From: Lycocorax pyrrhopterus obiensis
Taxonomy: Eukaryota > Chordata > Aves > Passeriformes > Paradisaeidae
DNA length: 64,000 nt
Assembly (NCBI GenBank): GCA_014706295.1
Contig: JACSVZ010000016.1
Span: 4,941,168 to 5,005,167, forward strand
Direction of reading: 5' to 3'
In this document: in pieces, positions 37,601 to 51,406 of the stretch
Position numbering within the stretch: the first letter of the stretch is position 1
Layout: every line of letters starts with the position of its first letter
The notes under the pieces: model-generated
Seen by the model: the letters and a program-made list of their open reading frames with translations, nothing else
Databases searched by the model: none
What the model was told of the DNA's origin: nothing
Position numbers and translations under genes: made by a program

Positions 37601-40600
37601 GCTGGCTACCTCCTCCCTTCCCTTTGAAGATGCCTGAAGCAAGTGCCTGATGACAGTCTACTGTGGACATCTCCAGCAAAAGTGTCCCAAACTGCTGCCG
37701 CAGACACTGCCAGCTCCTCCAGGAGCACTACTGATTGCAGCATCGCTGACCAAAGGGCTCCCAGCTCTGAGCCTGTACCACCAGCACCCAGGATGAGCCA
37801 AGAGAATGATCCCATGGAGCTCAGGAGACTGTGGTGTGCAGCTATGGCACTGCAGGGCTGAGGCCAACAGGCTCGCTCTGAGCTCAGTGATTACAGACTC
37901 AAATAACAGATAACCGGATCCTGCAAACTCATTTCCCTTAGCTCGACAGCCACTGGCTTCTTCCTCTGTTTCACACACAGCAGACAAGGGCTTGTTCTAT
38001 TTTCTTTGGCCCCAAGAGATAAAATTTATATTTGTTACTGTGTATTTAATTTTCTGGCTTTCTTTCAGAATGATAGTCTGTCACAGCTATATTCCCCAGT
38101 GCAAACCTGAAAATCATTGGGCCATGTCCTAACCCAGTTACATCAACTTATTCAGTGTCAAAACTTGGCTCAGTTTTACAGAGAAGTCTCTTTGGTGAGT
38201 CAGCTTCCCAGTAAATCTTCAGGGATGTTAATCCACAGGCAGATCTTACTCTGGTATAATACATACATGGTGTTTCCCTTGGCTAGGAATAAAACAGAAC
38301 TGCTTCAGACACACTGTGCTTCAGTTGTATAAAATGTCTTGATTAGCATTTCTTGTTTGCTTTCAGAAATAAAAGGAAATAACAATAGACTCCAAATCTC
38401 ATTCTCATTCATAGCCAAAGCTGGTCTGCATAATTAAAGGTAATTGTTAACTCCTTAATAGCTTGGCATTTTTCACTGCACCTTCCAGAGAAGAGAAAAA
38501 TCCAGACAGAAGAACTACTGAATTGTGAATATTCATTCAACATTCTCAGTAGGCATCTGAATCTTGTATTTAAGCCAAAACAGTAAGTAAAGCAGGCAAG
38601 AAGCATAGAGAGCAATTGCTTACTGGTGACCAAAGGTAAGAAAGGTCAAACGTTTATTTCCTATGTTGCTCCTGTGCATGCAGTGCCCAGAATCTTTTAA
38701 TTATATTTCGTGGTTCTCTGAACTTGTACAAGGGCATAAAATATATTTATAGCTCACTTAAACTCTTAGTAATGAAACAGCCATCCTACACAGGACCTCT
38801 GCTAATCAACTGAAGACTTTCTGTGCATTAGCTTTAAAAATGTAAAAAAGTACTTGTTCCTTCTCCAGCTGAAATGCTTATCACAGTCTAAAGGCAACAA
38901 CAAAGAAAAGCTATTTTCTTCTTAGGTAACAGTTTGAGTCTGTATCAGTTCACCTGAGATGTTTGAAGTACAATTTCACTGGCAATGCACATTCATTATA
39001 ACTGTTATTATAGCACTGGAAGCTCTCAACCACACTGTGCCAAACACCAAAGAAACATATAATAAAGAGATCACCCCTCTCTAAAGCTTTTCCTGCCTAA
39101 CTATGTCATTTTCTCTTTTAGACAACAACAAAAAAGGGGTAATCAAGTAAGGAGGTCTCCACTTACCTAATCATACTTGATGCAAATTCCTGATGAGCAG
39201 ACTGAAAAGCTCCCAGTGTAATTATACACCTCACAACAAACTTACCTGGCACATCTTACACCAACCTTCCATGCTGGGAATCTGCTTTGAGATGAATTTT
39301 AGGGAAGAAGATCAGCCAAACACATTGTGTGTGAGGCTGAGATTAAGGAAAGGAGTTGGTGCTTTACAACAGGATCAGCTGCCCTTGTTTTGCTTTTCCC
39401 CCAGAATCTGCCGGGCCCTGGCACACTGGAGTGGGCAGTGATGGCAGGCAGGGAGCCAGGCTGGCACCTCCTGGTGCAAATGGGGCCCTACATTAGATTT
39501 TAAAGACTCCAGTCAAGGCTGTCTTACAACTGCAAAGCCAAACACCCTCATACTTAGGGATCTGAGAAAATTCAAGCTGCTCGTGAAACCTTAATTCAGC
39601 TCCCTGATGCACTTGCTTTATGATACAATCTTTAATTGGCCTATGAGGAAATTAATAATTATTTCTGAGTGCAGGATTTGGCTGCTGTACAGTAAATAAC
39701 GCACCATGCTACCCAACAAATGGTGATGATTCAGCAGACATCATCTCTCATGTGTCCTGCAAGAGGCAAGGGGCCTGTGAGGAAAAAAAATAGTGTAGGA
39801 TCACATCAATGAAGACTAAATATCAATAGTTTACTTGTGCCAGAGAGGGAGGCACAAATTAAAACTGCAAAAAAATATCTCAGTTCTAGTCTTTTGCCTT
39901 CTGGCTTTTTCAATATGGACTATGGAAACATAAAAATATTTAGTGTTTATTATCTGTTTCACACATGACCAAACAGAAGCTGAACTGTACACCAGTACAG
40001 GGACCTGGTGGTGACAGGTCAGGCACCACCAGGAAGGCAAATGCCCTACTGGGATGGGCTTCACCATGACCCGCAGCGAGCTTGACACAGCGAGGGGATG
40101 AGAGGAAAGCTGGGCTGGCTTAGCTCAGCCGTGTCATCTCCAGCCTGACTGAAAACTGCATGCCAGATGCAAAAGGCAGAGGATGCCAAACCCTGCAGAA
40201 ACAAGAACAATTATGTTCCTTTCAAAGAGCTCCTCAAGCTGGACAAAACTCAGCTTTGAAACAGCCATGGTTTTTCAGAGCTGTGGCAAATGCACACTGA
40301 CAGGTAAAACTGTATTTGTCACGGGTACAGCCAACTGCACAGCCTTCCAGCTCACCTGCAGGTGTGAAGGAGGAGGATCAGTCCGTGCTCCAGCCAAAGC
40401 AGCCAGCACTAGAGGAGGAGGAACCCTGCCTCTCTAGTTATTACCTGTGAGCCAGAACTGGAGAGCAGACACAGACAAGTCCTTATTTACAGTGAACCAA
40501 AACAGACAGGATGCTCCACTTTGCCCTCAGATGTCACAAATAAATCACAAAGCCAGCAAATCGAGGCTATACATCGTTCTTGGCTATTTCCACCTAAGCC

Positions 40601-41384
40601 CTTGCCTTTCTTAATGACCCGGAGGGCAGGAGCAGAGCCGCAGGCGTGGACGGGTGCATCAGAAGAGAGCCGAAATGCTGCTCTCAGAAAAGTCAATTCC
40701 AGCCATTTCCTCCACAAGAAGTTTGCTACATGCTGCCACACAATACTTTTGTTGGCATTCATTACTCCTTGAGGACTAATTTATTCATTTTTAGCAGCAT
40801 TAAAACAAGGCTGCATTTTACAAGGGAATCACTCTACTGCTGGGGCTGTAGGAAGCCGCTCAATTATCTCCAGAGCACTAAAAGCTGAATCCAGACTCAA
40901 TACTCGTCTTAAATTGTAACAAACATCATTTCCCCCAGCCTTGATTAACCCACAGGCTGATCTCCATCTCACAGCTGCCTCAGGTTTTGGGAGGGAGGTT
41001 GGGAGTGCTGGGGTTTGTTTATTTTATCATTGCCACACAGCTTGGGAACCTGCAGAGCAGAGACAGTCACCACTGGGTACATTTCTTGCTGAACACTACT
41101 GGAAATGAAAACCAAAAGACTGAATCCCCCCTGTACTCACAGTAAGGTTGCTCCTCTTTTTTGTATCTGATGTCTCCTTCATTTGGAGCTTCCTTTCTGT
41201 TTAAGAACAGCTGGAGACCCACAATTCAGCATTCACATTTAACTAGATATTTGTGGCATTCCAAAGTCAAATGAACAAGCTTGTTACCTCTCAACATGTA
41301 AAAATACTATAATATTCATTCCCAGCAACACCTATAAAAGAACACAGCAGTTTCTGAAATTTGGCTTGCCACCTCTCAACTGAA

Positions 41385-41425
41385 ATACACACACCTATCT
41401 ACATACACACATACATATATATATT
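41385..41425. repeat. Degenerate (CA/TA)n repeat
   Basis: Alternating acac, atac and atat units over about 40 bp, an impure dinucleotide microsatellite. Confidence 0.75.
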
Positions 41426-42808
41426 CCTTTATAGATTTGACCCTCTGCCTTTATCAGCATCTCCAAGTCACTGAGTTTAAATGAATTCACAATCTTAACT
41501 GTACTGCTTTGAAAAATATGTGGCAGGTATAGTGAATAATGTGGAAATGTACAGCTTGGAGATGTAGCTATGACAAATGGAAACAGGAGTTCCAGCAGTA
41601 CATGTAAAAACAAAGCTGGGTAATCAATAACAAGGTGCTTCAGAGAGAAAAAAATGAATCCTTTTTCTTTTCTCTACTAACGATCAGCCTCACTGTTTCT
41701 CTACTGGGGCTGCTGCACGGGCTGCCCTCGTGCTGGCCTCGGGGTGAAGAGTGTGCTGATGTTACCCCCTCGGTCAGCAGGAATCACTGCTGAGCAATGT
41801 TGAACAACTTCCTGCAAAGGGCAGATCCTGCTGGGAAAGCAGTGGATTAGAGGAGTACTACTAAAGACAAATCTTTAAAACCCCTCAATCTTTTTTCCAC
41901 ATAATCTCCTAAAGATCCCAACCCAGCTGAAGGAAAATCCATTGTGTATCCTGCCTGGTTCACCACCTCAGAGCACCTGATGCTGCACCCACATTTTGTA
42001 ATATCAGGCATGATGGAAGCTGGGTTTTCTGATTTCTATTTTTCTTCACGGTGAAACAAACTCAGCTCATCGGTGTCTCGGCCAAATCTACAGGTTTAAT
42101 GAGAATGACTCAACACTACCTACTTTCTTCAGAAGTAGCTATGGACTGCTGGGTAAAATGTGAGTTTTCTTTCCCTCTATCACAGTTAATTTCAGAAAAT
42201 ACAAGAAATAGAATCACGATACCCCAGCACTGCCTGGACAGGAAGTGAAGCACTGGAAAAAGCTCTGCACACATGACACCATTTTAACTGTGCTTTTAAA
42301 TGCAAGAAGCTGGGTTGGCCTGAAGGGAGAAAATAAAATGAGAATAGGAAGGGGCGAGAGAAGTGAAACATCCTTAAGCAGCTACAGAAAATACAAAGGT
42401 GAAATGTTCATCAGCAAAGGTATTCAGCCTCTTTCTACCACAAAAAGGGATTATCTCTGAGTCTCCCTGTAGACAATCAGTTCTCAGCCTGTTTTTCACA
42501 GGCAGAGACCACCTTCAATCTCTTATTGGCACTACTGGTACTCATATTACACTCTAAAAATCAGATCAACTCCTCTAATCACAACAGGTTACCGGACACC
42601 AAAAAACTCTCGTACACTTGCTCCCATTTACACAAGTTGTTTGCAAACCTCCCTCATGATTTTGATTATTACTTCCACTTCAGAAGGGGCCTTGCACAGA
42701 AAAACCACAAATACCAATGACCGAAGAGCATTTAGAGCCAGTGCCTATTCCCTCTTAGGCTGGGTTGCTGAGAACAGATGTCTGGATAAGATCTTGGTTG
42801 ATAAACCC

Positions 42809-42853
42809 CTGGTAAGACAGGACATGACATGATGTCTTTTGCTGTCTTACCAG
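42809..42853. repeat. Hairpin with perfect 12-bp arms
   Basis: ctggtaagacag (42809-42820) and ctgtcttaccag (42842-42853) are exact reverse complements. An inner gacat / atgtc stem (42821-42825 with 42832-42836) extends the structure, leaving a 5-nt bulge on the 3' side. Each arm contains a splice-donor-like ctggtaaga on one strand. Confidence 0.7.
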
Positions 42854-45800
42854 AAGAGGATCACTGTTTTATGAACTAGAGGGACTTGTGGTACTCCTGC
42901 ACCTCACTCAACATCCAGGGACTTGAGCTCTGTTCCCATCTCTAGCATAAACCTATCGTATGACCTTCCAGTCATCTCTTCCCTCCATAATCCACTTCTC
43001 CAAACCAGATATTTGTTTGTTTGTTTATTTCTGTTTTCAAACAAAGTCCTTGGACCATGGGTTGAGGCTCAGACAGGCAAGATGCCCTGCAGTGCATTAC
43101 AGCACTTCTTGGCTCCATGGATGTGCTACTTCAATGGCAATAATTAATAAAGCAGAATCAACAGTTCGCTGCAAGCATTTCTGATGAGAAAGAACAAAGT
43201 ACTTTTATCATCTCAAATGAGAACAGAGACCTTGAAGTACTCAAAATAACCCAAGATCCTATGTCAGGACATGCCACATAGTTCAGTAGCATATTTTCCA
43301 GCTCATTGTGTTTGCTGATCTGTAAGCCGGGACAGCACCTTGCCGCTGGAGCCCTCCATGCTCCCGAATACCCACAGCACCTGGCTTGGAACAGAGACTG
43401 GATTCTTGGCAAACATCAAATCGGAGCAAAAATATCCCCTCAAGAGCTGATTCAGAGCACCTACACTCCTTTGCAATAAGAGCAGCACAGGAAATCCTAT
43501 TCTTTTCCTCTTAGGAGAAACACTGGGCATCAGAGAGATGAAGGGTGACAACTGCTTCATGTAGAAGGCAGTAAACCAGCTAGAAAATAGCTGAGCATAA
43601 AGTGGTTAAAGACACAGGCTCTTCTGCAGAAAAACCTCAGCTGTTCATCTCCCATTCCTTGCCCCAACTTCCATCCAGCCGTCTGGGAGTAAGGCTCTGC
43701 AGCCACTGAAGGCAACACCCAGCACCTGTGATAAAAGTTAGGCTGCTTGGCTGCTTACTCTGTGATATCAGAGGCTTTCAAAGAGATTAATGCACTGTGT
43801 CCTGAATGTTAAAATTAACTCTGCCAACACTGTCTTCTGAAATTACTATCTGGGCATCACTAATTTCTTGCAAAATATGCCTGTGTTACCCCGTATCTCG
43901 GAAGAGCAGGTGCTTTCTTTTATGTCCCCAAGCAGATGCACATTTCACTGTTCTCTGAGCACTCAGAGGCAGCTTTTTTTGAGTGTGTGACAAAACATGG
44001 TGACAGCTGCTGAAACTGAGATGCCTGATGTACCTTTTCCACCTAACCTGACTTCTGCAGGGATGAAGCAGCTCATCTCTTGGGGTGTGCAGGCCCTTGC
44101 AGGAGGCACCCCAGTGCAGTGCTCTCATCCCAGCCACTCCAGCGTTTTGCCCTCTTTTCTTTCAATAAAAGAGAATATTGTGCCTATGCCATCTGTTAAG
44201 CAAAGTGCTGCATGTACATTGCAATATACCCTGCAGCACACAACAGAGCCTTGCAGATTAAATGTGAAGAGAAGTGGCTGTAAGGGGAGAGAAAACTCCA
44301 GGTGCTGGAGCTGTTACAGGTGAGCCTAAGCATTTGCTTCCCCGAGGCAGCTACCTGTCAGGATTAATCTTGTCAGCCCAGGAATGCGCCTCGGTAGACA
44401 CCGCACCCCATTCCAGGAGCCCATAAATACCAAACGAGATGCTCAGCACCACACATGAAAGCATCGCCTTTCTTTGGACCATGACTGTGGGGGAGTGACA
44501 GCCCAACTAGCATCAATCCTGTCTTGTGCTGGGCTTTTTTTAAGGTTGTTCCTTGGGGGGAACAAGATATGAAGCGAGCATGGGTGTTTGCTGCCTTCCT
44601 CCTATGGATGCCTCCAAGGGAACCCCTTTATTTGTTTCTCTGTCCTGGATCCACCTGAGACTCTGCTTTTTTATTTCAGCTTAAAGGAGGTGCTCTCTCT
44701 GTCTGTATTGTCCCCAAACCAACCCTAAGGGCAGGAAGTCCATGGGAGCCAAAGGAATCATCTTTGATGGCCTCTAAGTCCTTTTGATAATGCATCCCTG
44801 AGGTAAAGCTGTGGGACAAACAGGCTTCTTCTGAATGATGCTGCCCAAGCACTGTGCAGAAAGAGGCACAAAACAATGGTGTTTTGAGTAGTACAATTTT
44901 ACCAAAAAGGTTGCCCCTGGCCTGTCAGAAAAACACAGCACAGGTAATGAACACTCAGGGAAAGAGATTCACTCCCAGGTTTCTTTTCCTCCTATTCCTT
45001 TGTCACATTATTAGAAAAAATGATCAGACATCTTCCTGCCCTTAGGTCCCCCCTCTGACTCAGTCTCCCTGACTCTACTAGCTTTTTGTTCAGGAGCTGA
45101 AATGTTCTAGGCCCATTCATTCTTTTCCATTTGGAAAAAATGCCCATGCCCAGGTCCTGTTTCACAGTAGATGTTCAGTTGGGAGACAGGAGGCAGCCAA
45201 TGCAAGATTGATGTTAGTAAAGACAAACCTCAGGTGAGCTGTGGAAGCCATCCCATGCCCCCAGCACATATCCAGAGGGACAGCTGAGCCTGCTGTCCCA
45301 TGGGGTGCTGGGAGTCCTGCTGCCTTCCATCTGCCCAAGGACGCCCCAGAGGTCAGTGCTCTCCCACAGTGCTGAACCGATGGCCAAGGCCACCAGCTGA
45401 GCCACACACCACAATTTCAGGGCAGAGCCCTGGCCTGGGGAGTCACCACAAGAAAGAGTGCTCCTGGGCAATTAGGGGTTTCTGGATCAAAAGCAATACA
45501 TTTGAAGTCCTAACTCAAATTCCTGGCCCTAGGGAGCAGCCAGTGCTGATGCCAGGGGCACTGGGAGGCAGCCAGCTCACAGAGAGCAGCCTGCGACTGC
45601 TGGAGCAACACTACTCACTCCACAAGTGCTCCCTTCCACAACCTCTGAAACAAAGGAATTTATTTCTGAACACAGCAGCATTTCCACATTTTAAGGCATA
45701 ACCAGTCCCTTCTTCCCTGTTTCTACACAAACAGTATCTTTTAGACAGCACCTCAGCAAACCCAAACCATGCAATGCCTCCAAGAAACACCCACAGCTGA

Positions 45801-47862
45801 GAGCAGTGGCAGCAGGACACTGGAAGTGTGGAGCAGTGCTTTTGGGACAACACATCTGGGGACACAGGCACTGCAGCCCTTGTGACCCAGATAACCCTTG
45901 CTCAGTTCTTGTGTCAATCATTTTCTGCACAGAGAAGTCCTGCATCTCTCAGAATACATCTTTTGGTGCATGGGCCACCAAATTCAGATACTTTAAAATT
46001 TCAGGTCATCAGGGCTTGGTTCATGTTCTCATCAACTGAGAAAATGCCTGCAAAATTCAGATTCAGGTCTGGATTTTGTAGTCTCAGGTTTAAAGCCATC
46101 AGGGTAGAACAGAGCTCTGCCTGCTGGGCATACTCCACAACCTCCTGATCAGCTTCCTTAAGCATTCACAGTATATATGAATGTAAATAAAAATATTTAT
46201 ATATGCCTCTCTCCAACAGTGCTTTTAGGGGCTGCAACTCTAGGTACTGAGGGTTATGTAACTCAGTTCCTCTGACAAAGATACATTTGGTTGAACTTTA
46301 AACAAGGGACCTTTAGAAATCTGTAAAATTTTAACCATCAGCGCATAACAGCTTCTAGGACGTTTCCCACCTTGTAACATTTAAAACAATGATTCACCTT
46401 CATAAGAATTATGTAACTGTCTGAAACGAACTCAAATAATGTTAATTATCTGCATGGTTTCTGCATGTGCAGTTTCCAGCTACCAACAATGGACATTATG
46501 AAAGCTCTTACATGACATCAGCTTTCCAATAACCCGACAGTTATAAACCCCAAAATTTTTAATCTGCATTTGATTGTCACAGCTTAAAAATCACAGAATT
46601 TATGAGAGCTACAAATCGTTTTTAGACTGTGCAGTGTGGACTATAAGCCAAGGTTTTTTGTTTTGGCCTGTTGATATTTCCTGAAAACATGAAACAATTC
46701 TGAAAGGACAGATTTCCTGGCTCACAGCTAAAGGTCAGCAGTCACACAGGGACTGCTTGCTAAGTGTACCAAAAAGAAAGACTGGTGCAACATTGCAGTA
46801 TTATTAAAAAGTGATTTAAGTGGGGGAAAAGGGAGAAAACAGAGAGACAGACAAGGATTAGACTCTCAACAATTGAGCTTTCACCAAGATTAGAAAAACA
46901 GCCTTGTTCCTTGCTGCTTGCAGCCCCTCACTGTCACTCCAAGCACCACTTGCTCTTGTTCCCTCTTTCCACCCCTGGCTGCACGGCCTTGGAACAGGAC
47001 TGCTCTGACCAGGCATCACAAATCACTTCTAGAGCCTTTCCTGCACAGCCCAGAAGTTTTTCCAGGCTCATTGCTGCAACAGATTATGGAAGTACAAGTC
47101 TCACTTGTACTGGGAAGGACAGGAGTTCAGAAGTCCCATGACTGTGAGCAACACTGACATGCAGTTGTGTGATATGCAAAAAACCGCTCATTTTCCGCAG
47201 GAATCTCCCCCAGACCTGAGCAATGTTTGTAACTCACTCTCAGCACAACTGAACAGCCAAAGTCCTGTTCTGCAGCTGTCAGAGGAGGCACAGCCAGCTC
47301 ACATCTGTATCCTGAACCACTGCGTGCACAGAGCTCCTTGTCAATGCATTTAATTTTGTAGTAACAGACACCAAAACTTTCCCGTTCACTGACTAGATAC
47401 CAATTTGAAAAGAGGCACATTCTGCAAGCATTGTTGGAAGCACCTTTAAAACAGTATTTGGTACCAGTCCCAACACAGACTGTACCCCAGCTCCCTTTAA
47501 GACCCCCAGCTTGTCTTTATTTTTATTATTAATGTTTTTCTTTCCAAGTATAGGGTATATACAATTTTCCAGGCAAATAAATGCCAACCAAAACCAACCT
47601 AGCAGCCTCTAGTAGGTCTCTGCTACAGGCTGTGCTCCCAGGTAACTACATTTCCCTCCCTGTCCGACCAAGAGCCCTGGGACATCAGAATTAACAAAGA
47701 ATTTGTGCCTACAATCCTGCTAATGTAATACCTCTACTCTGACCACAACATCCTCCCTAGCACTGAGTTATCAAAAGCATATGCTCCCATCATTCATGGT
47801 CTGTGCTTCTGGCTCTTTTTCTTTTTTTAAATTAAAACCAATTGGTCATAGAGCAAAATGCT

Positions 47863-47881
47863 ACCTTTTCAGTGAAAAGGT
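47863..47881. repeat. Short palindrome, 9-bp arms with 1-nt centre
   Basis: accttttca, a central g, then tgaaaaggt: perfect dyad symmetry over 19 bp. Could be a dimeric protein binding site or chance. Confidence 0.55.
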
Positions 47882-50868
47882 TAACAGCAAGCCTGTGACT
47901 ACATGTATTGCTTGAAACTGATGTCCCCAAATTCTGCTAACTACAGTAACATAAAGCAAAACAACAAACGTGCTAGTAAGCAGCTAAGCAATACCATAGG
48001 CTGTTTAAATTTAGCCCTGGCAGATCCTGGAGGAAGGGCATCTCAGAAGCCATGTGTCCTCTGATATGCAGAGAGAGCACTCAGCCCGTAGGATCCTATT
48101 CCACATACCTCACTTTTGAATATATGGCTATACCTACTGCATGTCATCTGTATCTCACACGTGTATTTTCTCTACAAGTACTTTGTATGAGATAAAGGAC
48201 ACTCTGCTCTTGGCCACAAAATGTTTGCCCCAAAAGCAGCCAGGGAGACTGAAACAACAGACTCTGCAATTCCTTGCGACAGGACAAAGCTGCAGCTCAG
48301 AGCAGAGGCATACTGACAATTTAGGGCTTTACAGACCACAACCTGCAAGGATGAATTATTCTCCAAAGCAAAATGTTGACCACAAGCATGGAGAACACTA
48401 CTTCAGAGGCAGATTGCTGTAGCCTTGCTATTTTCTGCCTGGAGCTTGGGGAATTTACAAGTACAGACTATTGCCATGATCAGCAGTGAGATTACAGGCA
48501 CAAGATTTGCTGTGATGAATCCAAAAATAAGACAGCTCCAGGCCTAAAGTTCAATGTGCCACACCTGCTAGCAGAGAATATATGAATAATCTGATCTCCA
48601 GGCTACAAATACTTTGAGAAAGGGCTGGACATCCCCATCCAGTGGAGCCTCTCCCTCCTAAGGCCAAATGAAATCACTAACGTGAAGACAAGCTGTGCAT
48701 GGATACCTCTGCAACCCCAAAAGCTGCACACCAAGCTGCTGCTAAGGAAATCCAGCAAACCCAGGCATCTGGTACCAGCAAGACTAGAACTCATCAATTT
48801 GACATAAAAAAGTGACTTTATTGAACAGCTCTAAGCAGCACTACCTGCAAAAAGTCTTGTTAACTGTGAGATTAACAACATTTACTGGAAGCCACGGCAG
48901 TTTTTGTGGCATTGTTTCAGGAGCTGAGGTGATCCCATTGCCCCATCACCAGAACTCCCTTTATTTTAAACCGTTTATGCAGTAGCTAAAGAAAAAAACA
49001 ATAGTACTGCTAAAAGGTAGAGTCATGCTTGAAACTGAGACACAATACGATGATTTTTTTTTAATCATGTCTTGCATAAATTATACACTCTATATTGATT
49101 GCAAGGGTAGCTAAGCAAACTAAAAGAGTATAATGGAGACAGGAGACATCTTCCTGGCCCGTGGGCTCAAGTGAGGTTGTTCCCACGGCAGAACACCAAT
49201 GATCTGTGCATTATGGTCTGTGAAAGTAATACCTGGCTTATTGAACACTTACTTTATTTGATACTTAAAAGAAACTTGAGTATGTAACACAGAAACAAAG
49301 TTCTATCTTTGTAAAAAACTGGGGAATAAAACAAAAAAAATAGTGGGGAATAAAAACAAATGGCTCTAACTGACATCTCAACACAAGCATCTCCCTTTCA
49401 TATGCTTGGTTTTGCTTACTATTACTCTTATTGCTGTTATTATTATTAATCCACCAAAACATCACACTCAGACTAAACCAGTTCTTCACTAGGCAATCTC
49501 TGCTTGTTAATGTAATCCTCAAAGCTTCCATCAAATATTGCACTCTCTTACATGACAGATGCAGGACTCTGCTCTTTTGAGTGCCTATGGCAAAAATAAA
49601 GAGCAGATATACCAGCCAGTGCTGTGACAGGGAGTGGAGAGTGAGGGTGCCAAGCACTAACCCCTGCAAAGGGCTGGATTTCAGAGGTCAGGGAGTGTGC
49701 TCAGCACCAGCTACATCAGGTCCCATTCAGACATCAGTCTGAGCAACCACCATTGTCAGGCTCTTTTGAAAATCCTGACTGTCACCTTTTAAGGCGGGTG
49801 AAAATCAATTAATTTTGAGCTTACAAAGAGAAGGCCTTTGCTGTAGCCAACCTTGGCCACACAGTCACAATGCCTTTTGCAGAGATACGCTGCCTTTTCT
49901 TCCTATTTAGTGTAAAAGCACTTCATCTTGGTTATCAGCTCCCTGAAGGTCAGGCTTATTTCTTTAGATCTATTATTTACTACTTGAATTTCCAGTTCCA
50001 CCTTTCTGGCTATTACAGCTTCTTTCTCCAACTCCTTTTCACAGTAACTCCATATGATGACTGTTGATAAAGTTAGGAGGGCCATGATTCTAAATGTCTG
50101 ACCTTCTTCAAAATCTGATAATGGATACAGTTTCTGAATCACAGGTCATCTCAATTTTGCCAGTAAACCATTTATTTCCTCTGGCCTTCAGACCTCGAGG
50201 CTTATTGTGCACTGCAAAATGGATTTTTCAGGGAACAATAAAAGAGAGCCATCCTTAGCCTTTGCTTAGCATGTTAGGAGGGATACTGTACTTAGGAGAG
50301 AATGTTTGTCCACAACATCTTATGCACCACAGTCTCTAAGACCTTCCCTGCTCCGTAACATTTCCTGGTATTTGTATGAAGCTGACAGCTATAACCATCC
50401 AATACGAACTAGCCTCCTTTTCACTTGCAATCTACATGGAAAGTGCAAGAAAAATCCATGTCTCCTTAAACTCTCCCCACCTACTGAGGGCTATCCAGTC
50501 ACCTTTACCATATTGTTTAACTTACAGTTCAAGGCACAGTGCCAGGCTTTACATCACTGCCTCAAATGTTACTCTACTATGTAGGACCTGATTACACCAC
50601 GCCTGTCAAAGCTGTGTCGGTGCCAAGGCACACCAGTGTCTGCCAGCCTCCTCCAGTGGCTGCTCTGAAACAGTGCTCTCAAAATGCCTTGGTCTTACAG
50701 AACCACTGCCAGAGGTACAATTCCTACTGAAGGTCAACGCTCCACGCAAACTGTTGAGTGAGATGCAGAGAAAAGCGTGTAAAACACCAACTCCTGGCTC
50801 CAACAGTGCTTGGAAAACTGAGCAGTGACTGGATCTTGAGCAGAGGGAATCAGGCAAGTTTTACTTAC

Positions 50869-51027
50869 TGTCAAAGCTTCTGTGCTGTGCTGTTAGGGTC
50901 GCCTGCACAGAGCGACCAGACTCTTTCATCATGGCTTCAAATTCACTTTGGCTTTTGTTTGCAAAGTTCTCCTCCATCTCGCTGGTGCAGCAGGTGTAGC
51001 CTTGTGGGCAGATTCGCAGGTGCTCCC
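50869..51027 (-). CDS. GPC1: Glypican-1, internal exon (exon 2 of the glypican gene plan)
   Basis: Glypican-1 is a GPI-anchored heparan sulfate proteoglycan of the cell surface that modulates FGF, Wnt, Hedgehog and other ligand signalling. The minus strand encodes 52 full codons beginning [19 protein letters not shown] and ending in a Ser-Phe-Asp stretch. The ICPQG.TCC cysteine motif and the EMEEN.AN.S run that follows fit GPC1; from memory GPC4 reads ICPQGSTCC and GPC6 ICPQEYTCC here. The exon follows a minus-strand acceptor ending ctctcattttag and is followed by the consensus donor gtaagt at 50868-50863. It starts with the last two bases of a Gly codon and ends with the first base of the next codon, so both flanking introns are phase 1. 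No frameshift or stop is present. Exon 1 should lie above 64000 and exon 3 below 1, because neither can be found here. Seen: sequence, splice sites, phase. Known: glypican family motif. Inferred: identity as GPC1 rather than another glypican. Confidence 0.92.
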
Positions 51028-51406
51028 CTAAAATGAGAGAAAATGCAGTTTAATGGCCAGGTCTGGGAAAGGGAGGATTTCACCCCAGAAAATCTCAGCT
51101 TAAAATATCCCAGCTCCCTGGTAACCTACATCTGCATTAGGTCTTTCAGTCAAATTTACCACCTAATTTGAGTTCTCCTGCTTTAATACAGTAGTTGGTG
51201 TCAATGCAGGCACAAATTTTCTCACTGTGACTGTGAGGGAAAGAAAAGCAAAGGAGAAAAAATTCATATATGGAGCAAGGAGAAGGGAAATACAAGTGTC
51301 TCCTGCTTCAAATCTGTCCTAGAATCCATCTCTGCCTAGAATCCCAGAAGACATGCAAGTCTGATTAAATGACAGCTGTACTCATTAGACTTAATTTGTA
51401 TATTAG

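Larger units (their letters stand above)
34647..50868 (-). other. GPC1 intron 2, segment immediately after exon 2
   Basis: It starts at the exon 2 donor (50868) and extends leftwards. It holds the hairpins at 42809 and 47863 and a CA/TA repeat. The 227-codon frame at 36207-36890 plus has no domain and no CpG rise. No glypican exon 3 signature is present in any minus-strand frame. Confidence 0.6.

Noticed and set aside
50869..51027. Assignment of the glypican exon to GPC4 or GPC6
   Set aside because: The residues after the ICPQ motif ([12 protein letters not shown]) match GPC1 as I know it; GPC4 has GSTCC and GPC6 EYTCC there.
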